Notes: generated from the sequence alone by a model not told the origin. Counted from the first letter of the stretch, positions 1 through 7,831 are shown. The stretch: DNA of 64,000 nucleotides from Paraliobacillus zengyii (GCF_003268595.1 NZ_CP029797.1:2749501-2813500), one strand, 5' to 3'. Program-made: numbers and translations.

Positions 1-340
1 ATTTTATAACTCGTGTTTCATTAACTGTGTCTTCACTGACAACCTCAGCTTCACTATATTGACCCGCGAATTCTGTTTCGAATGATAGAATTATATTACT
101 ACTAGAAGCAGTAAAGCTAATGTACTTCTTCCCATTTTCAACAGTTAATTCAGCTGGTGTTGAGAAGTACTTACCAAATACTGTTTCTGCTCCTTGATAA
201 AAGACATCGTAATCTATCGTATACGCTCCATCAGACAATTCTTGTTCTGCAGCAACAACACTCACAGCTGGCTGAACCTGAGGCAATACTGTGAATATTA
301 CAACAAACAAAGCAATTAATATTTTAAAAGATTTCTTCAA
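1..340 (-). CDS. NEAT-domain haem-uptake surface protein, partial
   Basis: The 5' part of a secreted protein whose 3' end lies outside the window. It begins at TTG (338-340), preceded by a good AAGGGGAG ribosome site. The first 30 or so residues form a signal peptide (basic MKKSFK, a hydrophobic stretch, then Ala-rich cleavage region). The next residues (ELSDGAYTIDYDVFYQGAET, then a later GKYFSTPAELTVENGKKYIS) follow the NEAT fold pattern of haem-binding Isd proteins. It starts 13 bp after the isdC-like gene on the same strand, so the two are probably cotranscribed under the Fur sites upstream. Which Isd protein it is cannot be decided from the fragment. Confidence 0.8.
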   Translation of the reverse strand, partial: MKKSFKILIALFVVIFTVLPQVQPAVSVVAAEQELSDGAYTIDYDVFYQGAETVFGKYFSTPAELTVENGKKYISFTASSSNIILSFETEFAGQYSEAEVVSEDTVNETRVIK

Positions 341-353
341 TAGTGCTCTCCCC

Positions 354-1007
354 TTATCTATTAAACTTGATTTTTTTGGAAAATAAAAATACTATAGACG
401 AAATAAGTAGCAACGATAATAGCGTTATTGACATAGTTTCACCTGTTTCAGGATTACTGACTTGTTCACTGCTTACATCGCTATCACTTGTTTCACTACT
501 AACTTGCTCATCTGTAGAAGCAGTCGAATTCGATTCAGTTGATTCAGTTGTATTAGTCTCTTCTGTATTTGATTCAGCTAATTGAATAACCTCTAAAGAA
601 CTCTCATCAAAAGAAAATCTAATTGTGTACCAATGGTCATAAGACTCATTAGCTATTACATGAATTTCTGACATAATTGGATTAGAAATAGTACTAACTG
701 GGAATTTAACTGTTCTAATTTCACCGCTAGAACTTACTTCCGTTACATCCTTTGATTCAACCTGTAATTCTTTAATCATGCTACTGGTTAGATCTATTTG
801 TACTGTAATCTCACCACCATTAATCTCTAACTGTGCTGGTTTCGCAAAATAACCATCTGCCATTGACGCTGAATCATTGTCCGCATGTAAAACAGAGTAA
901 TTAATTTGATAGGTACCATCTTCTAGTGAAGTGGCAGCAAATGCATTTGGTAAAAGCAAAAATAAGAAAGCGAACAATACAATTCCCATTGTGAATATTT
1001 TCTTCAA
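354..1007 (-). CDS. isdC: IsdC-like cell-wall-anchored NEAT haem-binding protein
   Basis: A 217-residue haem-binding surface protein that should pass haem from outer NEAT proteins to the membrane importer. Visible parts are a signal peptide (1-24), one NEAT domain (about 27-140) with the YDHWY haem-ligand pattern (Y123, Y127, the YxxxY motif), a Ser/Thr/Glu-rich wall spacer (142-184), a sorting signal NPETG at 185-189, a hydrophobic helix (193-210) and a basic tail. The NPxTG signal and single NEAT domain fit IsdC anchored by sortase B; no sortase gene is inside the window. The start is TTG at 1005-1007, with AAGGAG about 11 nt upstream. Fur boxes lie at 1035-1053 and 1235-1247. Confidence 0.85.
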   Translation of the reverse strand: MKKIFTMGIVLFAFLFLLLPNAFAATSLEDGTYQINYSVLHADNDSASMADGYFAKPAQLEINGGEITVQIDLTSSMIKELQVESKDVTEVSSSGEIRTVKFPVSTISNPIMSEIHVIANESYDHWYTIRFSFDESSLEVIQLAESNTEETNTTESTESNSTASTDEQVSSETSDSDVSSEQVSNPETGETMSITLLSLLLISSIVFLFSKKIKFNR

Positions 1008-1034
1008 TTTAAAGTCAACTCCTTTTTAATTTTT

Positions 1035-1053
1035 GATAACGATAATCATTATC
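1035..1053. promoter_or_regulatory. Fur box upstream of isdC
   Basis: GATAACGATAATCATTATC differs by one base from the 19-bp Fur consensus GATAATGATAATCATTATC. It lies 28 bp upstream of the isdC start. On the minus strand TTTACT and TATCGT, 17 nt apart, could form an overlapping promoter, but that promoter is weak. Confidence 0.85.
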
Positions 1054-1064
1054 AATGAATAAGT

Positions 1065-1093
1065 AAAAAAATAATGAGTTAAGATAACTCATT
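1065..1093 (-). terminator. Intrinsic terminator between two Fur boxes
   Basis: AATGAGTTA (1073-1081), a 3-nt loop and TAACTCATT (1085-1093) form a perfect 9-bp stem. Read on the minus strand it is followed by a run of seven T. It lies between the upstream Fur-type promoter (1226-1255) and the Fur box next to isdC, so it would end or attenuate a transcript begun at the upstream promoter. The stem is AT-rich and may be leaky. Confidence 0.6.
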
Positions 1094-1219
1094 TAATAAA
1101 TTATTATTGTACCTTTTTCATTTCGCAAAAAATATTTACTATAATAATTTTCCTCCTTTATCAAAGACTTTGGAATTCCTGTTGACTTAATCTACTATCT
1201 CCATAGTCATTATGTAATT
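1066..1219 (-). ncRNA. Candidate iron-regulated small RNA or isdC leader
   Basis: A Fur-overlapped promoter (TTGACA, 18 nt, TAGTAT) would start transcription near 1219, and a hairpin with T-run ends near 1066, giving an RNA of about 150 nt with no obvious ORF. An AAAGGAGG sequence (minus strand, near 1150-1158) is not followed at normal spacing by ATG, GTG or TTG; only an ATT-started frame of 14 codons fits. It could be a small RNA, a leader peptide region or an attenuated leader for isdC. It is inferred only from signal order. Confidence 0.35.
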
Positions 1220-1225
1220 AATACC

Positions 1226-1255
1226 ATACTAATCGATAATGATTATCAATGTCAA
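1226..1255 (-). promoter_or_regulatory. Promoter overlapped by a Fur box
   Basis: On the minus strand TTGACA (1250-1255) and TAGTAT (1226-1231) are 18 nt apart. The spacer is occupied by the palindrome GATAATGATTATC (1235-1247), a Fur-box core. Iron-loaded Fur would block this promoter. It points toward isdC. Confidence 0.7.
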
Positions 1256-1408
1256 TAACTTTTTTGGAATTATTTGTTTTAAAAGTATGGAAAATGATTA
1301 TGAATTTCTGCGTTTTTAATGAAAAAATTCTGGACTAGGAAGATCTAATGAAGCAAGAAATAAGGTTTCAAGCTAACGCATGAAATAGTTCGAATGCGTG
1401 TAGCACAA

Positions 1409-1440
1409 AACGCAGTGCGGTATACTAACCGCACTGCGTT
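1409..1440. terminator. Bidirectional terminator-like hairpin
   Basis: AACGCAGTGCGGT (1409-1421) pairs perfectly with ACCGCACTGCGTT (1428-1440) around a 6-nt loop, followed on the plus strand by TTCTT. It may separate the isd locus from the accessory stretch to its right. Confidence 0.55.
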
Positions 1441-1496
1441 TTCTTATTAATTTGATTTAATTAATGAAAAAAAGATATTCTATTACCTACTTGTGC

Positions 1497-1619
1497 TTAA
1501 TATGGCTCTGCATCATGTCCCTTTTCTTCTGCTTCTTTTACAGCATCAGATGCACCTGTGCTACCAATTGGTGAACCACCATGCTTTGGAAGCTTACCAT
1601 TAGTAGGAGTCTTCACCAT
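1497..1619 (-). CDS. Possible 40-residue protein, unknown
   Basis: ATG at 1617-1619 to TAA at 1497-1499 encodes 40 residues with a Gly/Pro/Lys-rich first half and an acidic-basic second half (DAVKEAEEKGHDAEPY at the end). It has no hydrophobic segment and I do not recognise it. No convincing ribosome site precedes the ATG, and the frame stays open only eight codons further upstream. It may be a small gene or the tail of a truncated one. It lies head to head with the MerR-like remnant, 5 bp away. Confidence 0.3.
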   Translation of the reverse strand: MVKTPTNGKLPKHGGSPIGSTGASDAVKEAEEKGHDAEPY

Positions 1620-1624
1620 CTTTA

Positions 1625-1828
1625 TTGACCCAACGATATGTGTTTACACCCGATCCTCCTTCGTTTAGGTATGAAAGAGATGAGACAATTTCTCAACAAA
1701 AACAAATTCTAGAAAGTCACAAACTTAAAATAATCGAGAAACAAAAAGAATTAGATCGAGCTTTTTATACAGTTAATGCGAAAATCGAATTATTTGGCCA
1801 TTTGGAAATGGAATATAAGAAAAATTAA
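1625..1828 (+). pseudogene. Remnant of a MerR-family regulator (C-terminal coiled coil)
   Basis: The reading frame gives 67 residues. From about residue 16 (RYERDETISQQKQILE onward) it resembles the C-terminal dimerisation helix of MerR-type regulators, which usually follows the DNA-binding domain: a long amphipathic coiled coil ending in an A-K-I-E-like segment. The N-terminal helix-turn-helix is absent, and the first 15 codons do not look like MerR. No ribosome site is evident. I read it as a decayed gene fragment in a spot that has taken insertions; a small coiled-coil protein is the alternative. Confidence 0.4.
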
Positions 1829-1829
1829 T

Positions 1830-1846
1830 TTAACTCCTAGAAATGG
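1830..1846 (+). repeat. Relic of a second LAGLIDADG gene tail (direct repeat, copy 1)
   Basis: TAACTCCTAGAAATGG here recurs at about 2200-2215, inside the 3' part of the endonuclease gene, where it encodes the T-P-R-N-G stretch. In the frame reading ACT CCT AGA AAT GGT this upstream copy continues for about 11 more codons to a stop. It therefore looks like the leftover C-terminus of another endonuclease copy, or a duplication scar. Confidence 0.5.
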
Positions 1847-1872
1847 TATCTTAAGAAAGTTGGTGTATAACT

Positions 1873-2280
1873 TTGAATAATTGTGAAGCTGCGTATCTTG
1901 CTGGAATAATTGATGGAGAGGGTTCAATTACATTAACGAGAATGCATGAGAAGGAAAATAGGAGGCCTTGCATAAGTGTAGCATCTACAGACAAGGAACT
2001 ACTTGAATACATCAAAAGTATTGCTGGTGGTGTAATAAATAACAAAAAGAACTATAATCCCAATAAGCATAAGGATTCATACACGCTATATATTAAACGA
2101 AAACATGAAGTATTTTATTTCTTAGAGAAGATTTATCCATTCTTACGTATTGAAAAGAAAAAGAATAGAGCAAAGTTTATTTTAGATAATTACACTAATG
2201 TAACTCCTAGAAATGGCAAGTATAATCAGGAACAACTTTCACAGAAACAATTATTTGAAACAGATTTTTTTCTTATTTAA
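1873..2280 (+). CDS. LAGLIDADG homing endonuclease, free-standing
   Basis: A 135-residue protein with one clear LAGLIDADG-type motif, YLAGIIDGEGSI at residues 8-19, where the acidic residues bind catalytic metal. A Lys/Arg-rich body and the tail TPRNGKY...QLFETDFF are usual for the single-motif, homodimeric class found with group I introns in bacteria and phages. The start is TTG at 1873, with only a weak ribosome site. The gene ends 47 bp from the 3' end of ssrA and runs toward it on the opposite strand, so it lies outside the ssrA intron. By position it may cut intronless ssrA and help the intron spread; that target is inference. Confidence 0.85.
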   Translation: MNNCEAAYLAGIIDGEGSITLTRMHEKENRRPCISVASTDKELLEYIKSIAGGVINNKKNYNPNKHKDSYTLYIKRKHEVFYFLEKIYPFLRIEKKKNRAKFILDNYTNVTPRNGKYNQEQLSQKQLFETDFFLI

Positions 2281-2300
2281 TGATTTTTATTTAAAAAGGG

Positions 2301-2332
2301 TAAAATAAAAACCACCAATTATGTATTGGTGG
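2301..2332 (-). terminator. ssrA terminator
   Basis: On the minus strand CCACCAAT (2325-2332, overlapping the encoded CCA end of tmRNA) pairs with ATTGGTGG (2312-2319), followed by TTTTTATTTTA. Because the stem includes the CCA end, processing must open it. Confidence 0.75.
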
Positions 2333-2969
2333 AGACGGTGGGACGTGCTATTCCATGCTTTCGTCATGGCACTGACTATATCTTGAACCTTGTAGTAATC
2401 CAGAGGTTCTTCGGCGTATTATGCGAAATGTAGTTTTTACCTTTTAGGTAGAATTTCGCATCCTAGTACTACCAATCACTTGGCAGTCTATAAGTCGATA
2501 CACGGCTGTTGGATTACTCCACATACCGCTCGGTATTGCCGTATCACACGTTATATGTGACTTAGGTTTCACCGATAAAGCCGAATTTTCACTCATGTGT
2601 TACCACATAAGGCGACTAATTACTAATCGAACCCACGTCCAGAGATATTGGCACTCAGGCATCTACGTGCATAGTTGATAAATTATATTTCGCTCGCTAT
2701 TCAGCCTATCAACAGGCTTCCTAGAAGCTAATCTGATTAGTCTCTTCTGACCGTCCTCAGATAGTGGACATCAGCGTATCCCGCTTCATTTGAGACCCTT
2801 CGATCTACCACACGGGAGATGGTAGGAAGGATCCTTTAGTGCTACTTACGCAGCTGCTAAAGAGTAATTGTTTTCTTTGCCAGTTATATTGGCTTGTAAC
2901 GTTTTACGAGCCGTAACCTCGACACGCAACCTGAGCTCAATCTACCCCTGTCGAATCCGTAACGTCCCC
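2327..2969 (-). ncRNA. ssrA: tmRNA, interrupted by a group I intron
   Basis: Transfer-messenger RNA rescues stalled ribosomes together with SmpB, encoded 130 bp upstream on the same strand. The 5' end GGGGACGTTACGGATTCGAC (from 2969) and the 3' end CGTCTCCACCA (to 2327) make the alanine-type acceptor stem with the conserved G3-U70 pair, and CCA is encoded. The tag frame GKENNYSLAAA then TAA lies at 2846-2881, with resume codon GGC after ATAACT by analogy to related tmRNAs. The T-arm is split: GTGGGTTCGAT is separated from TCCCAC by 282 nt (2344-2625). Removing that insert restores a normal 7-nt T-loop and a 361-nt mature RNA, the usual size. Confidence 0.95.
2344..2625 (-). ncRNA. Group I self-splicing intron in the tmRNA T-loop
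   Basis: The insert has group I boundaries. The 5' exon ends in U and the intron ends in G (2344, omega-G). A P1 hairpin forms across the 5' splice site: CGAT of the exon plus TAG of the intron pair with TTAGTCG further in, placing a U-G wobble exactly at the cut. The core shows AAGATATAGTC near the 3' side (P7/S-type element, with GACT upstream) and hairpins such as TGCGAAAT/ATTTCGCA, as expected for peripheral stems. There is no ORF inside, so mobility would depend on a protein made elsewhere. Subgroup not determined. Confidence 0.88.
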
Positions 2970-3009
2970 ATGTAAGAGGAACAAAACGAAATGGCTAGAA
3001 AAAGCCTAT

Positions 3010-3038
3010 ATCATATTTTGTTTGTTTAATTAAGACAA
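3010..3038 (-). promoter_or_regulatory. Probable ssrA promoter
   Basis: Minus-strand TTGTCT (3033-3038) and TATGAT (3010-3015) are 17 nt apart, about 40 bp before the mature tmRNA 5' end. A second candidate, TTGTAA (3066-3071) with TATACT (3044-3049) at 16 nt, lies just upstream. Either start leaves a leader to be trimmed from the tmRNA precursor. Confidence 0.5.
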
Positions 3039-3098
3039 TTACTAGTATATCAAATAATTGCGAAATTACAAGCATATCTCCTTGGTAACTTCTAACAC

Positions 3099-3566
3099 CT
3101 AATTAAAATTATCTTTCAATGCGCGATCCATATCACGTTTTGCTTGTTTCTGTTTAAGGTCTTCACGTTTATCAAATTTACGCTTACCTTTACCTAGACC
3201 AATCAATACTTTCGCTACACCATTTTTAATATACATTTTTAATGGCACAATCGCATAACCTGCTTGTTGTGATTCCCCAAATAACTTATCTATTTGTTTC
3301 CGGTGCAACAATAGTTTTCTTGTTCGTGTTGGCTCGTGATTATGAATATTTCCTTGTTCATAAGTAGAGATATGCATATTATACAATAATGCTTCTCCAC
3401 GTTCTATTCTAGCAAAGCTATCTTTCATATTTACTCGACCTGCACGAATAGACTTGATTTCAGTCCCTTTTAGTACTAATCCAGCTTCAAACGTTTCTTC
3501 AATTAAAAAATCATGATTTGCTTTTTTGTTTTGGGCAATAACCTTGCCGCTAGTCCCTTTTGGCAT
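3099..3566 (-). CDS. smpB: SsrA-binding protein SmpB
   Basis: A 155-residue RNA-binding partner of tmRNA that brings it to stalled ribosomes. It shows the family hallmarks: [20 protein letters not shown] and [20 protein letters not shown] in the N-terminal barrel, the [18 protein letters not shown] segment, and a basic C-terminal tail ([20 protein letters not shown]) that enters the mRNA channel. Length is normal. The ATG follows AGAGGAGG. It lies directly upstream of ssrA on the same strand. The usual rnr-smpB contact is broken here by an oppositely oriented acetyltransferase gene, and smpB has its own promoter at 3599-3627. Confidence 0.98.
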   Translation of the reverse strand: MPKGTSGKVIAQNKKANHDFLIEETFEAGLVLKGTEIKSIRAGRVNMKDSFARIERGEALLYNMHISTYEQGNIHNHEPTRTRKLLLHRKQIDKLFGESQQAGYAIVPLKMYIKNGVAKVLIGLGKGKRKFDKREDLKQKQAKRDMDRALKDNFN

Positions 3567-3598
3567 GGCGGTTTTCCTCCTCTAACTACGTGACATAT

Positions 3599-3627
3599 AT
3601 TTTAACAGGTAAATGAAACCATGACAA
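3599..3627 (-). promoter_or_regulatory. smpB promoter
   Basis: Minus-strand TTGTCA (3622-3627) and TAAAAT (3599-3604) with a 17-nt spacer, each one base from the sigma-A consensus, 33 bp upstream of the smpB ATG. Confidence 0.75.
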
Positions 3628-3702
3628 CGCTTATCAATGGACAAGGTTCGTTTTTTTGTGCGATTATGTAAAAAGATAATAAAATGAAAGGAGTCAAAAA
3701 AC

Positions 3703-4578
3703 ATGATAGAACAAGCAACACACATTCGAAAATTAACACTTCATGACCAAACGAGCGTTCAAAATCTACAAACAAATATAGAAGATGATTATGTAGTTCA
3801 TATTTTCCCCGATCTTATTGAAAACCAAACACATGCTGTTTACGGTGTTTTTGAAAATGAGACATTGATTACTATAGCTGGGTATTCGTTATTTCCTGGT
3901 GGCTATGCAATGCTCGGTCGGTTACGTAGTGATATTCGTTATATGGCAAAAGGATATGCAACGAAAATTTTAACTTTTATTATAGAAGACTTAAAGAACG
4001 ATCCAAGTATCAAATGGATTGGAGCCAATACAAATATACATAACCATGCTGCGAAGCGCGTATTAGCTAAATTAGAGTTAGAACAGATCACAACGTTACA
4101 CGCTTTGCCAGTTCGAGAAGCTAAACTTCTTAATGGTGTGAAAGGCGATAGATGGTTAAAAGTCGTAAATCCAGAAGAAAAACGCGCTTTATTGAGTTCT
4201 TTTGCAGATAGTCAACCACTTGTTTTCCCATATGAATGTTATTATCTTTTTCCATATACTGAAGCACTTATAACGGATAAGCACCTAGCAGAATCAACCT
4301 TTTATCAAAACCAGACGAAAGATCGCTTTATGATTATACGAAATGATCAAAAACACGAATGGTTTGCACATGTAAAATATTTTTGGGATGACGCTTTTGA
4401 ACAACCAGGTTTTTGGGAAACGGTTTATCATTATGTAGAGAAAGAATCCAAGACCCTACGACCTTGGTTAGATTTTTCACAAGAAGGATTTAACTCCATT
4501 CCAAATTTAGAAGCATTTGATGTAGAAGACGGTTGGGCTCTTTACGGCAATTGGATAAATCGAACAAATAGTAACTAA
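3703..4578 (+). CDS. GNAT-family N-acetyltransferase
   Basis: A 291-residue protein whose first 140 residues carry the GNAT fold. The acetyl-CoA loop region is around YMAKGYATKILTFII (about residues 86-100), followed by the NTNIHNHAAKRVLAKLELEQ helix typical of motif B. The C-terminal half is unlike common single-domain GNATs and gives no recognised domain. The ATG is well placed after AAAGGAGTC. It is transcribed toward rnr and away from smpB, and ends at a shared bidirectional terminator. Substrate unknown. Confidence 0.8.
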   Translation: MIEQATHIRKLTLHDQTSVQNLQTNIEDDYVVHIFPDLIENQTHAVYGVFENETLITIAGYSLFPGGYAMLGRLRSDIRYMAKGYATKILTFIIEDLKNDPSIKWIGANTNIHNHAAKRVLAKLELEQITTLHALPVREAKLLNGVKGDRWLKVVNPEEKRALLSSFADSQPLVFPYECYYLFPYTEALITDKHLAESTFYQNQTKDRFMIIRNDQKHEWFAHVKYFWDDAFEQPGFWETVYHYVEKESKTLRPWLDFSQEGFNSIPNLEAFDVEDGWALYGNWINRTNSN

Positions 4579-4590
4579 TGAATCTTCACA

Positions 4591-4629
4591 TGATAAGAGG
4601 CTGTTGACATTTTCAACAGCCTCTTATCA
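4591..4629. terminator. Bidirectional terminator between the acetyltransferase gene and rnr
   Basis: A perfect 17-bp stem (4591-4607 with 4613-4629) and 5-nt loop, with T-rich sequence after it on the plus strand. It lies between two convergent genes and abuts the rnr stop codon. Confidence 0.85.
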
Positions 4630-6927
4630 TTATTTCTTTTTACCTTTTTTCTTTTTTGAAGCTTTTGGTGGTTTTATTTTACCTTTATCGTTTCCTTTGC
4701 TCTTTCCATTGCCATTTGATTTATCTTTTTTTCTGCGATCATTTCGATTAGATTGACTCCCAGTCCCACTAGATACGCGCAATTTTCTTGGCTTCATACC
4801 AACAACCTCAAAGTCTACAGCACGTTCATCTAAATTAACAGCTGCTACTTTAATGGTAATTTCGTCACCTATACGGAAGATAGTGCCTGTTCTTTCCCCA
4901 ATCATGGCATATGCTCGTTCATCAAAATGGTAGTAGTCATCCGTTAGATAACTTACGTGAACAAGGCCTTCTACCGTGTTTTCTAATTCAACAAATAATC
5001 CAAAGTTTGTAACGGAACTTATCACACCATCGAATTCTTCACCGATTTTATCTTGCATAAATTCTGCTTTCTTTAAATCATCTGTCTCACGCTCTGCATC
5101 AACAGATGCACGTTCCTTCTCTGATGCATGTTTAGCAATCTCAGGCATCCTATCTTTCCAATGATGTTGCGTTTTAGAATCCAATTGTTTGTTAACTAAA
5201 TATGTTCGAATTAAACGATGTACAATTAAATCTGGATAACGTCTAATTGGCGACGTGAAGTGCGTGTAGAATTCAGTTGCTAAGCCAAAATGACCAATAC
5301 TTTGCGGATCATATTTCGCTTGTTTCATGGACCGCAACATTAATTTAGAAATAATCATTTCCTCTTGTTCGCCCTCTACTCTTTTCAGAACCTTTTGCAA
5401 TGCTTGAGGGTGAATTTCATTAGCAGTACCTTTGACTGCATAACCTAATGTACCTACAAACTCAAAGAATTTTTGTAATTTAGATTCATCTGGATCTTCG
5501 TGAATACGATGAATAAATGGTACGTCCATCCAGTGAAAGTGTTCAGCAATTGTTTCATTCGCTGCTAACATGAATTCTTCAATTAGTCGTTCGGCAACAG
5601 AACGTTCACGAATTGCTACATCAATAGCCTTACCTTCAGTATCGACAATTACTTGTGCTTCTTTAAAATCAAAATCGATCGCTCCACGACCAAAACGTTT
5701 TCCGCGTAAAGTCTCAGCTAATTTTTCCATATCTTCAAACATCGGAACAAGCTCCCGGTAACGCTCACGAACATCTTCATCCTTATCTGTTAAAATCTTA
5801 TTAACATCGGAGTAAGTCATTCTTTCATTTGTCCGTATAACACTTTGGAAAATGTCATGTTTGACTACTTCACCTTGATTATTAATTTCCATTTCACAGC
5901 CAAGGGTAAGTCGATCTACTTGTGGGTTCAGGGAACAAATTCCATTAGATAAACGATGGGGTATCATCGGGATAACGCGATCAACTAAATAAACACTTGT
6001 TGCTCGTTCAAATGCCTCTTGATCAATTGGTGAATTTTCTTCCACATAGTAAGAAACGTCCGCAATATAAACCCCTAACTTAAAGTTACCGTTATCTAAT
6101 TTCTTAACCGTTACAGCATCATCTAAGTCTTTTGCATCTGCACCATCAATTGTAACAATCATCTCGTCACGTAGATCACGTCTATTTTTTATTTCTGATT
6201 CATCTATTTCATCTGGTATCTGACTTGCATGTTCCAATACCTCATCTGGAAAATCAACTGTAATGCCATGCTTGTAGATGATTGAAATAATGTCCATACC
6301 TGGATCATTCTTGTGTCCTAATATTTCAATTACTTCACCTTCAGCACTCATTCGCTCTTCTGGAAACTTAGTAATATTCACAATTACTTTATGGCCACTA
6401 ACTGCACCGCCTGATGCACTTTTCGGGATAAAGATATCATTCGGAATTCGCTTATCGTCTGCAATGACAAAACCAAAGTTCCCGTTATCATCATATGTCC
6501 CGATTACACGTGTTGTAGCACGTTCAACTATTCGAATAACAACACCTTCAGGTCGTTTTCCAAACTCATCTCTACTATCAATTCGCACAAGTACGATATC
6601 ATTATTCATCGCAGATTGTAGGTCTGCATGGTTAATATAAACATCATCTTGTCCTTCTTCTTCTGGGATTAGAAAGGCAAAACCCTTCGCATGCATTTGA
6701 ATGCGCCCTTTAATTAAATTCATTTTTTCAGGTAATCCATAACGATTTTTTCTAGTTTTAACTAATTCACCCTTTTCTTCTAGATGATTTAGCATTTTTA
6801 CTAACACTTTAAATTGATCAACATCTTGAAGCTCCAATACTTCTTCGATCTCTTTTACAGTTAAAGGTTTCGTTGCTTTTTCTTGAAAATAGTGCATGAT
6901 TGATTCTTGCATTTTTTCTTGATTCAT
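4630..6927 (-). CDS. rnr: Ribonuclease R
   Basis: A 765-residue 3'-5' exoribonuclease that degrades structured RNA and helps mature tmRNA-tagged message decay. Visible domains are an N-terminal winged helix (1-65), cold-shock-type RNA-binding domains (about 70-220), the RNB catalytic domain with acidic cluster [12 protein letters not shown] (near 260), a C-terminal S1 domain ([20 protein letters not shown] onward) and a Lys-rich tail. Length is normal for RNase R. It follows est by 44 bp, and the secG-est-rnr order is the standard one. The downstream neighbour is normally smpB, but here an unrelated gene intervenes. Confidence 0.97.
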   Translation of the reverse strand: MNQEKMQESIMHYFQEKATKPLTVKEIEEVLELQDVDQFKVLVKMLNHLEEKGELVKTRKNRYGLPEKMNLIKGRIQMHAKGFAFLIPEEEGQDDVYINHADLQSAMNNDIVLVRIDSRDEFGKRPEGVVIRIVERATTRVIGTYDDNGNFGFVIADDKRIPNDIFIPKSASGGAVSGHKVIVNITKFPEERMSAEGEVIEILGHKNDPGMDIISIIYKHGITVDFPDEVLEHASQIPDEIDESEIKNRRDLRDEMIVTIDGADAKDLDDAVTVKKLDNGNFKLGVYIADVSYYVEENSPIDQEAFERATSVYLVDRVIPMIPHRLSNGICSLNPQVDRLTLGCEMEINNQGEVVKHDIFQSVIRTNERMTYSDVNKILTDKDEDVRERYRELVPMFEDMEKLAETLRGKRFGRGAIDFDFKEAQVIVDTEGKAIDVAIRERSVAERLIEEFMLAANETIAEHFHWMDVPFIHRIHEDPDESKLQKFFEFVGTLGYAVKGTANEIHPQALQKVLKRVEGEQEEMIISKLMLRSMKQAKYDPQSIGHFGLATEFYTHFTSPIRRYPDLIVHRLIRTYLVNKQLDSKTQHHWKDRMPEIAKHASEKERASVDAERETDDLKKAEFMQDKIGEEFDGVISSVTNFGLFVELENTVEGLVHVSYLTDDYYHFDERAYAMIGERTGTIFRIGDEITIKVAAVNLDERAVDFEVVGMKPRKLRVSSGTGSQSNRNDRRKKDKSNGNGKSKGNDKGKIKPPKASKKKKGKKK

Positions 6928-6971
6928 TCTTTCACCCTCTTTCTATTGAAACGGTCTATGCTTATTATGGT

Positions 6972-7715
6972 TTAAGACCAATCCAATGATTCTAAAAATT
7001 GATAAATATCTTCATGAACTTCCTCTTTTTTCTTTCCTAATGTGATAGCATGTCCTGCATCTTCATACCATTTAATATCTTTTTGGTCAGATTCCACATT
7101 GTTATAAATAAAGTTTGCACTATCAGTATTGATCATTTGATCATCTTTAGCTTGCACTACAAATGTCGGTGTGTAAATTGTATCTATATTATTTTTCACA
7201 TCTGTTATTAAATCACCTAATTGATTAAATAATTCTGGCGATTCATCGACAAGTTCTTTCACTTCTTGTTTTATTGTTTCCTGATCTTTACCTTCTACTT
7301 CCTTATATTGTTTTGAAAAAATTTGAAAGCCTTTTGTCAACTGTGTTTCGTTATCAAAAAACATCGGTGTACACATTGGGATAATACCTCTAATTGCTTC
7401 TGAATATGCTAGCTTTAAACCAAGCACACCACCCAATGATAATCCTGCTACTGCAATTTTTTGATAGCCCATATCTTTCAGTTCGCGAAAGGCTATTTGA
7501 ACATCTTCCCACCACTCTTTAGCACTTACACCAATGAGATCCTCAGGGGCTTTTCCATGTCCTCGATATATAGGAGCGTGTGTTGTATAGCCTTTCTTTT
7601 GTAAAAATCTTCCTAGCATACGAACATCTGCAGTATGACCTGTGAAGCCATGTAATAGTAATACCGCGCGTTCTCCTTCTTCAAACGTAAAAGGCTGAGG
7701 TTTTTTTATCTGCAT
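6972..7715 (-). CDS. est: Carboxylesterase (alpha/beta hydrolase, Est30 type)
   Basis: A 247-residue monoacylglycerol/carboxyl esterase. It shows the oxyanion motif HGFTG near the start, the nucleophile elbow GLSLGG, the acid in AKDDQMI and the catalytic His in EDAGHAITLGKK. The start is ATG at 7713-7715, preceded by AAAGGGAG; the TTG six codons upstream lies within that ribosome site. It sits between secG and rnr, as in many Bacillaceae, where it is probably cotranscribed. The natural substrate is not known. Confidence 0.93.
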   Translation of the reverse strand: MQIKKPQPFTFEEGERAVLLLHGFTGHTADVRMLGRFLQKKGYTTHAPIYRGHGKAPEDLIGVSAKEWWEDVQIAFRELKDMGYQKIAVAGLSLGGVLGLKLAYSEAIRGIIPMCTPMFFDNETQLTKGFQIFSKQYKEVEGKDQETIKQEVKELVDESPELFNQLGDLITDVKNNIDTIYTPTFVVQAKDDQMINTDSANFIYNNVESDQKDIKWYEDAGHAITLGKKKEEVHEDIYQFLESLDWS

Positions 7716-7831
7716 TATTCTTCTCCCTTTCAAATTAATTTGTATCTATTATGTATGATGGGTTAATCTTACCAAAAAGAAACATAACTTTCACAGATAC
7801 TGCTTATAATAGTATTTGTAGATTAAATCAA

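Noticed and set aside
343..585. 80-codon plus-strand ORF opposite isdC
   Set aside because: It is a low-complexity Ser/Val/Leu antisense shadow of the Ser/Thr/Glu-rich spacer of isdC.
1873..2280. The LAGLIDADG gene as an ORF inside the ssrA intron
   Set aside because: It is on the opposite strand and lies wholly beyond the tmRNA 3' end and terminator; the intron (2344-2625) itself has no ORF.
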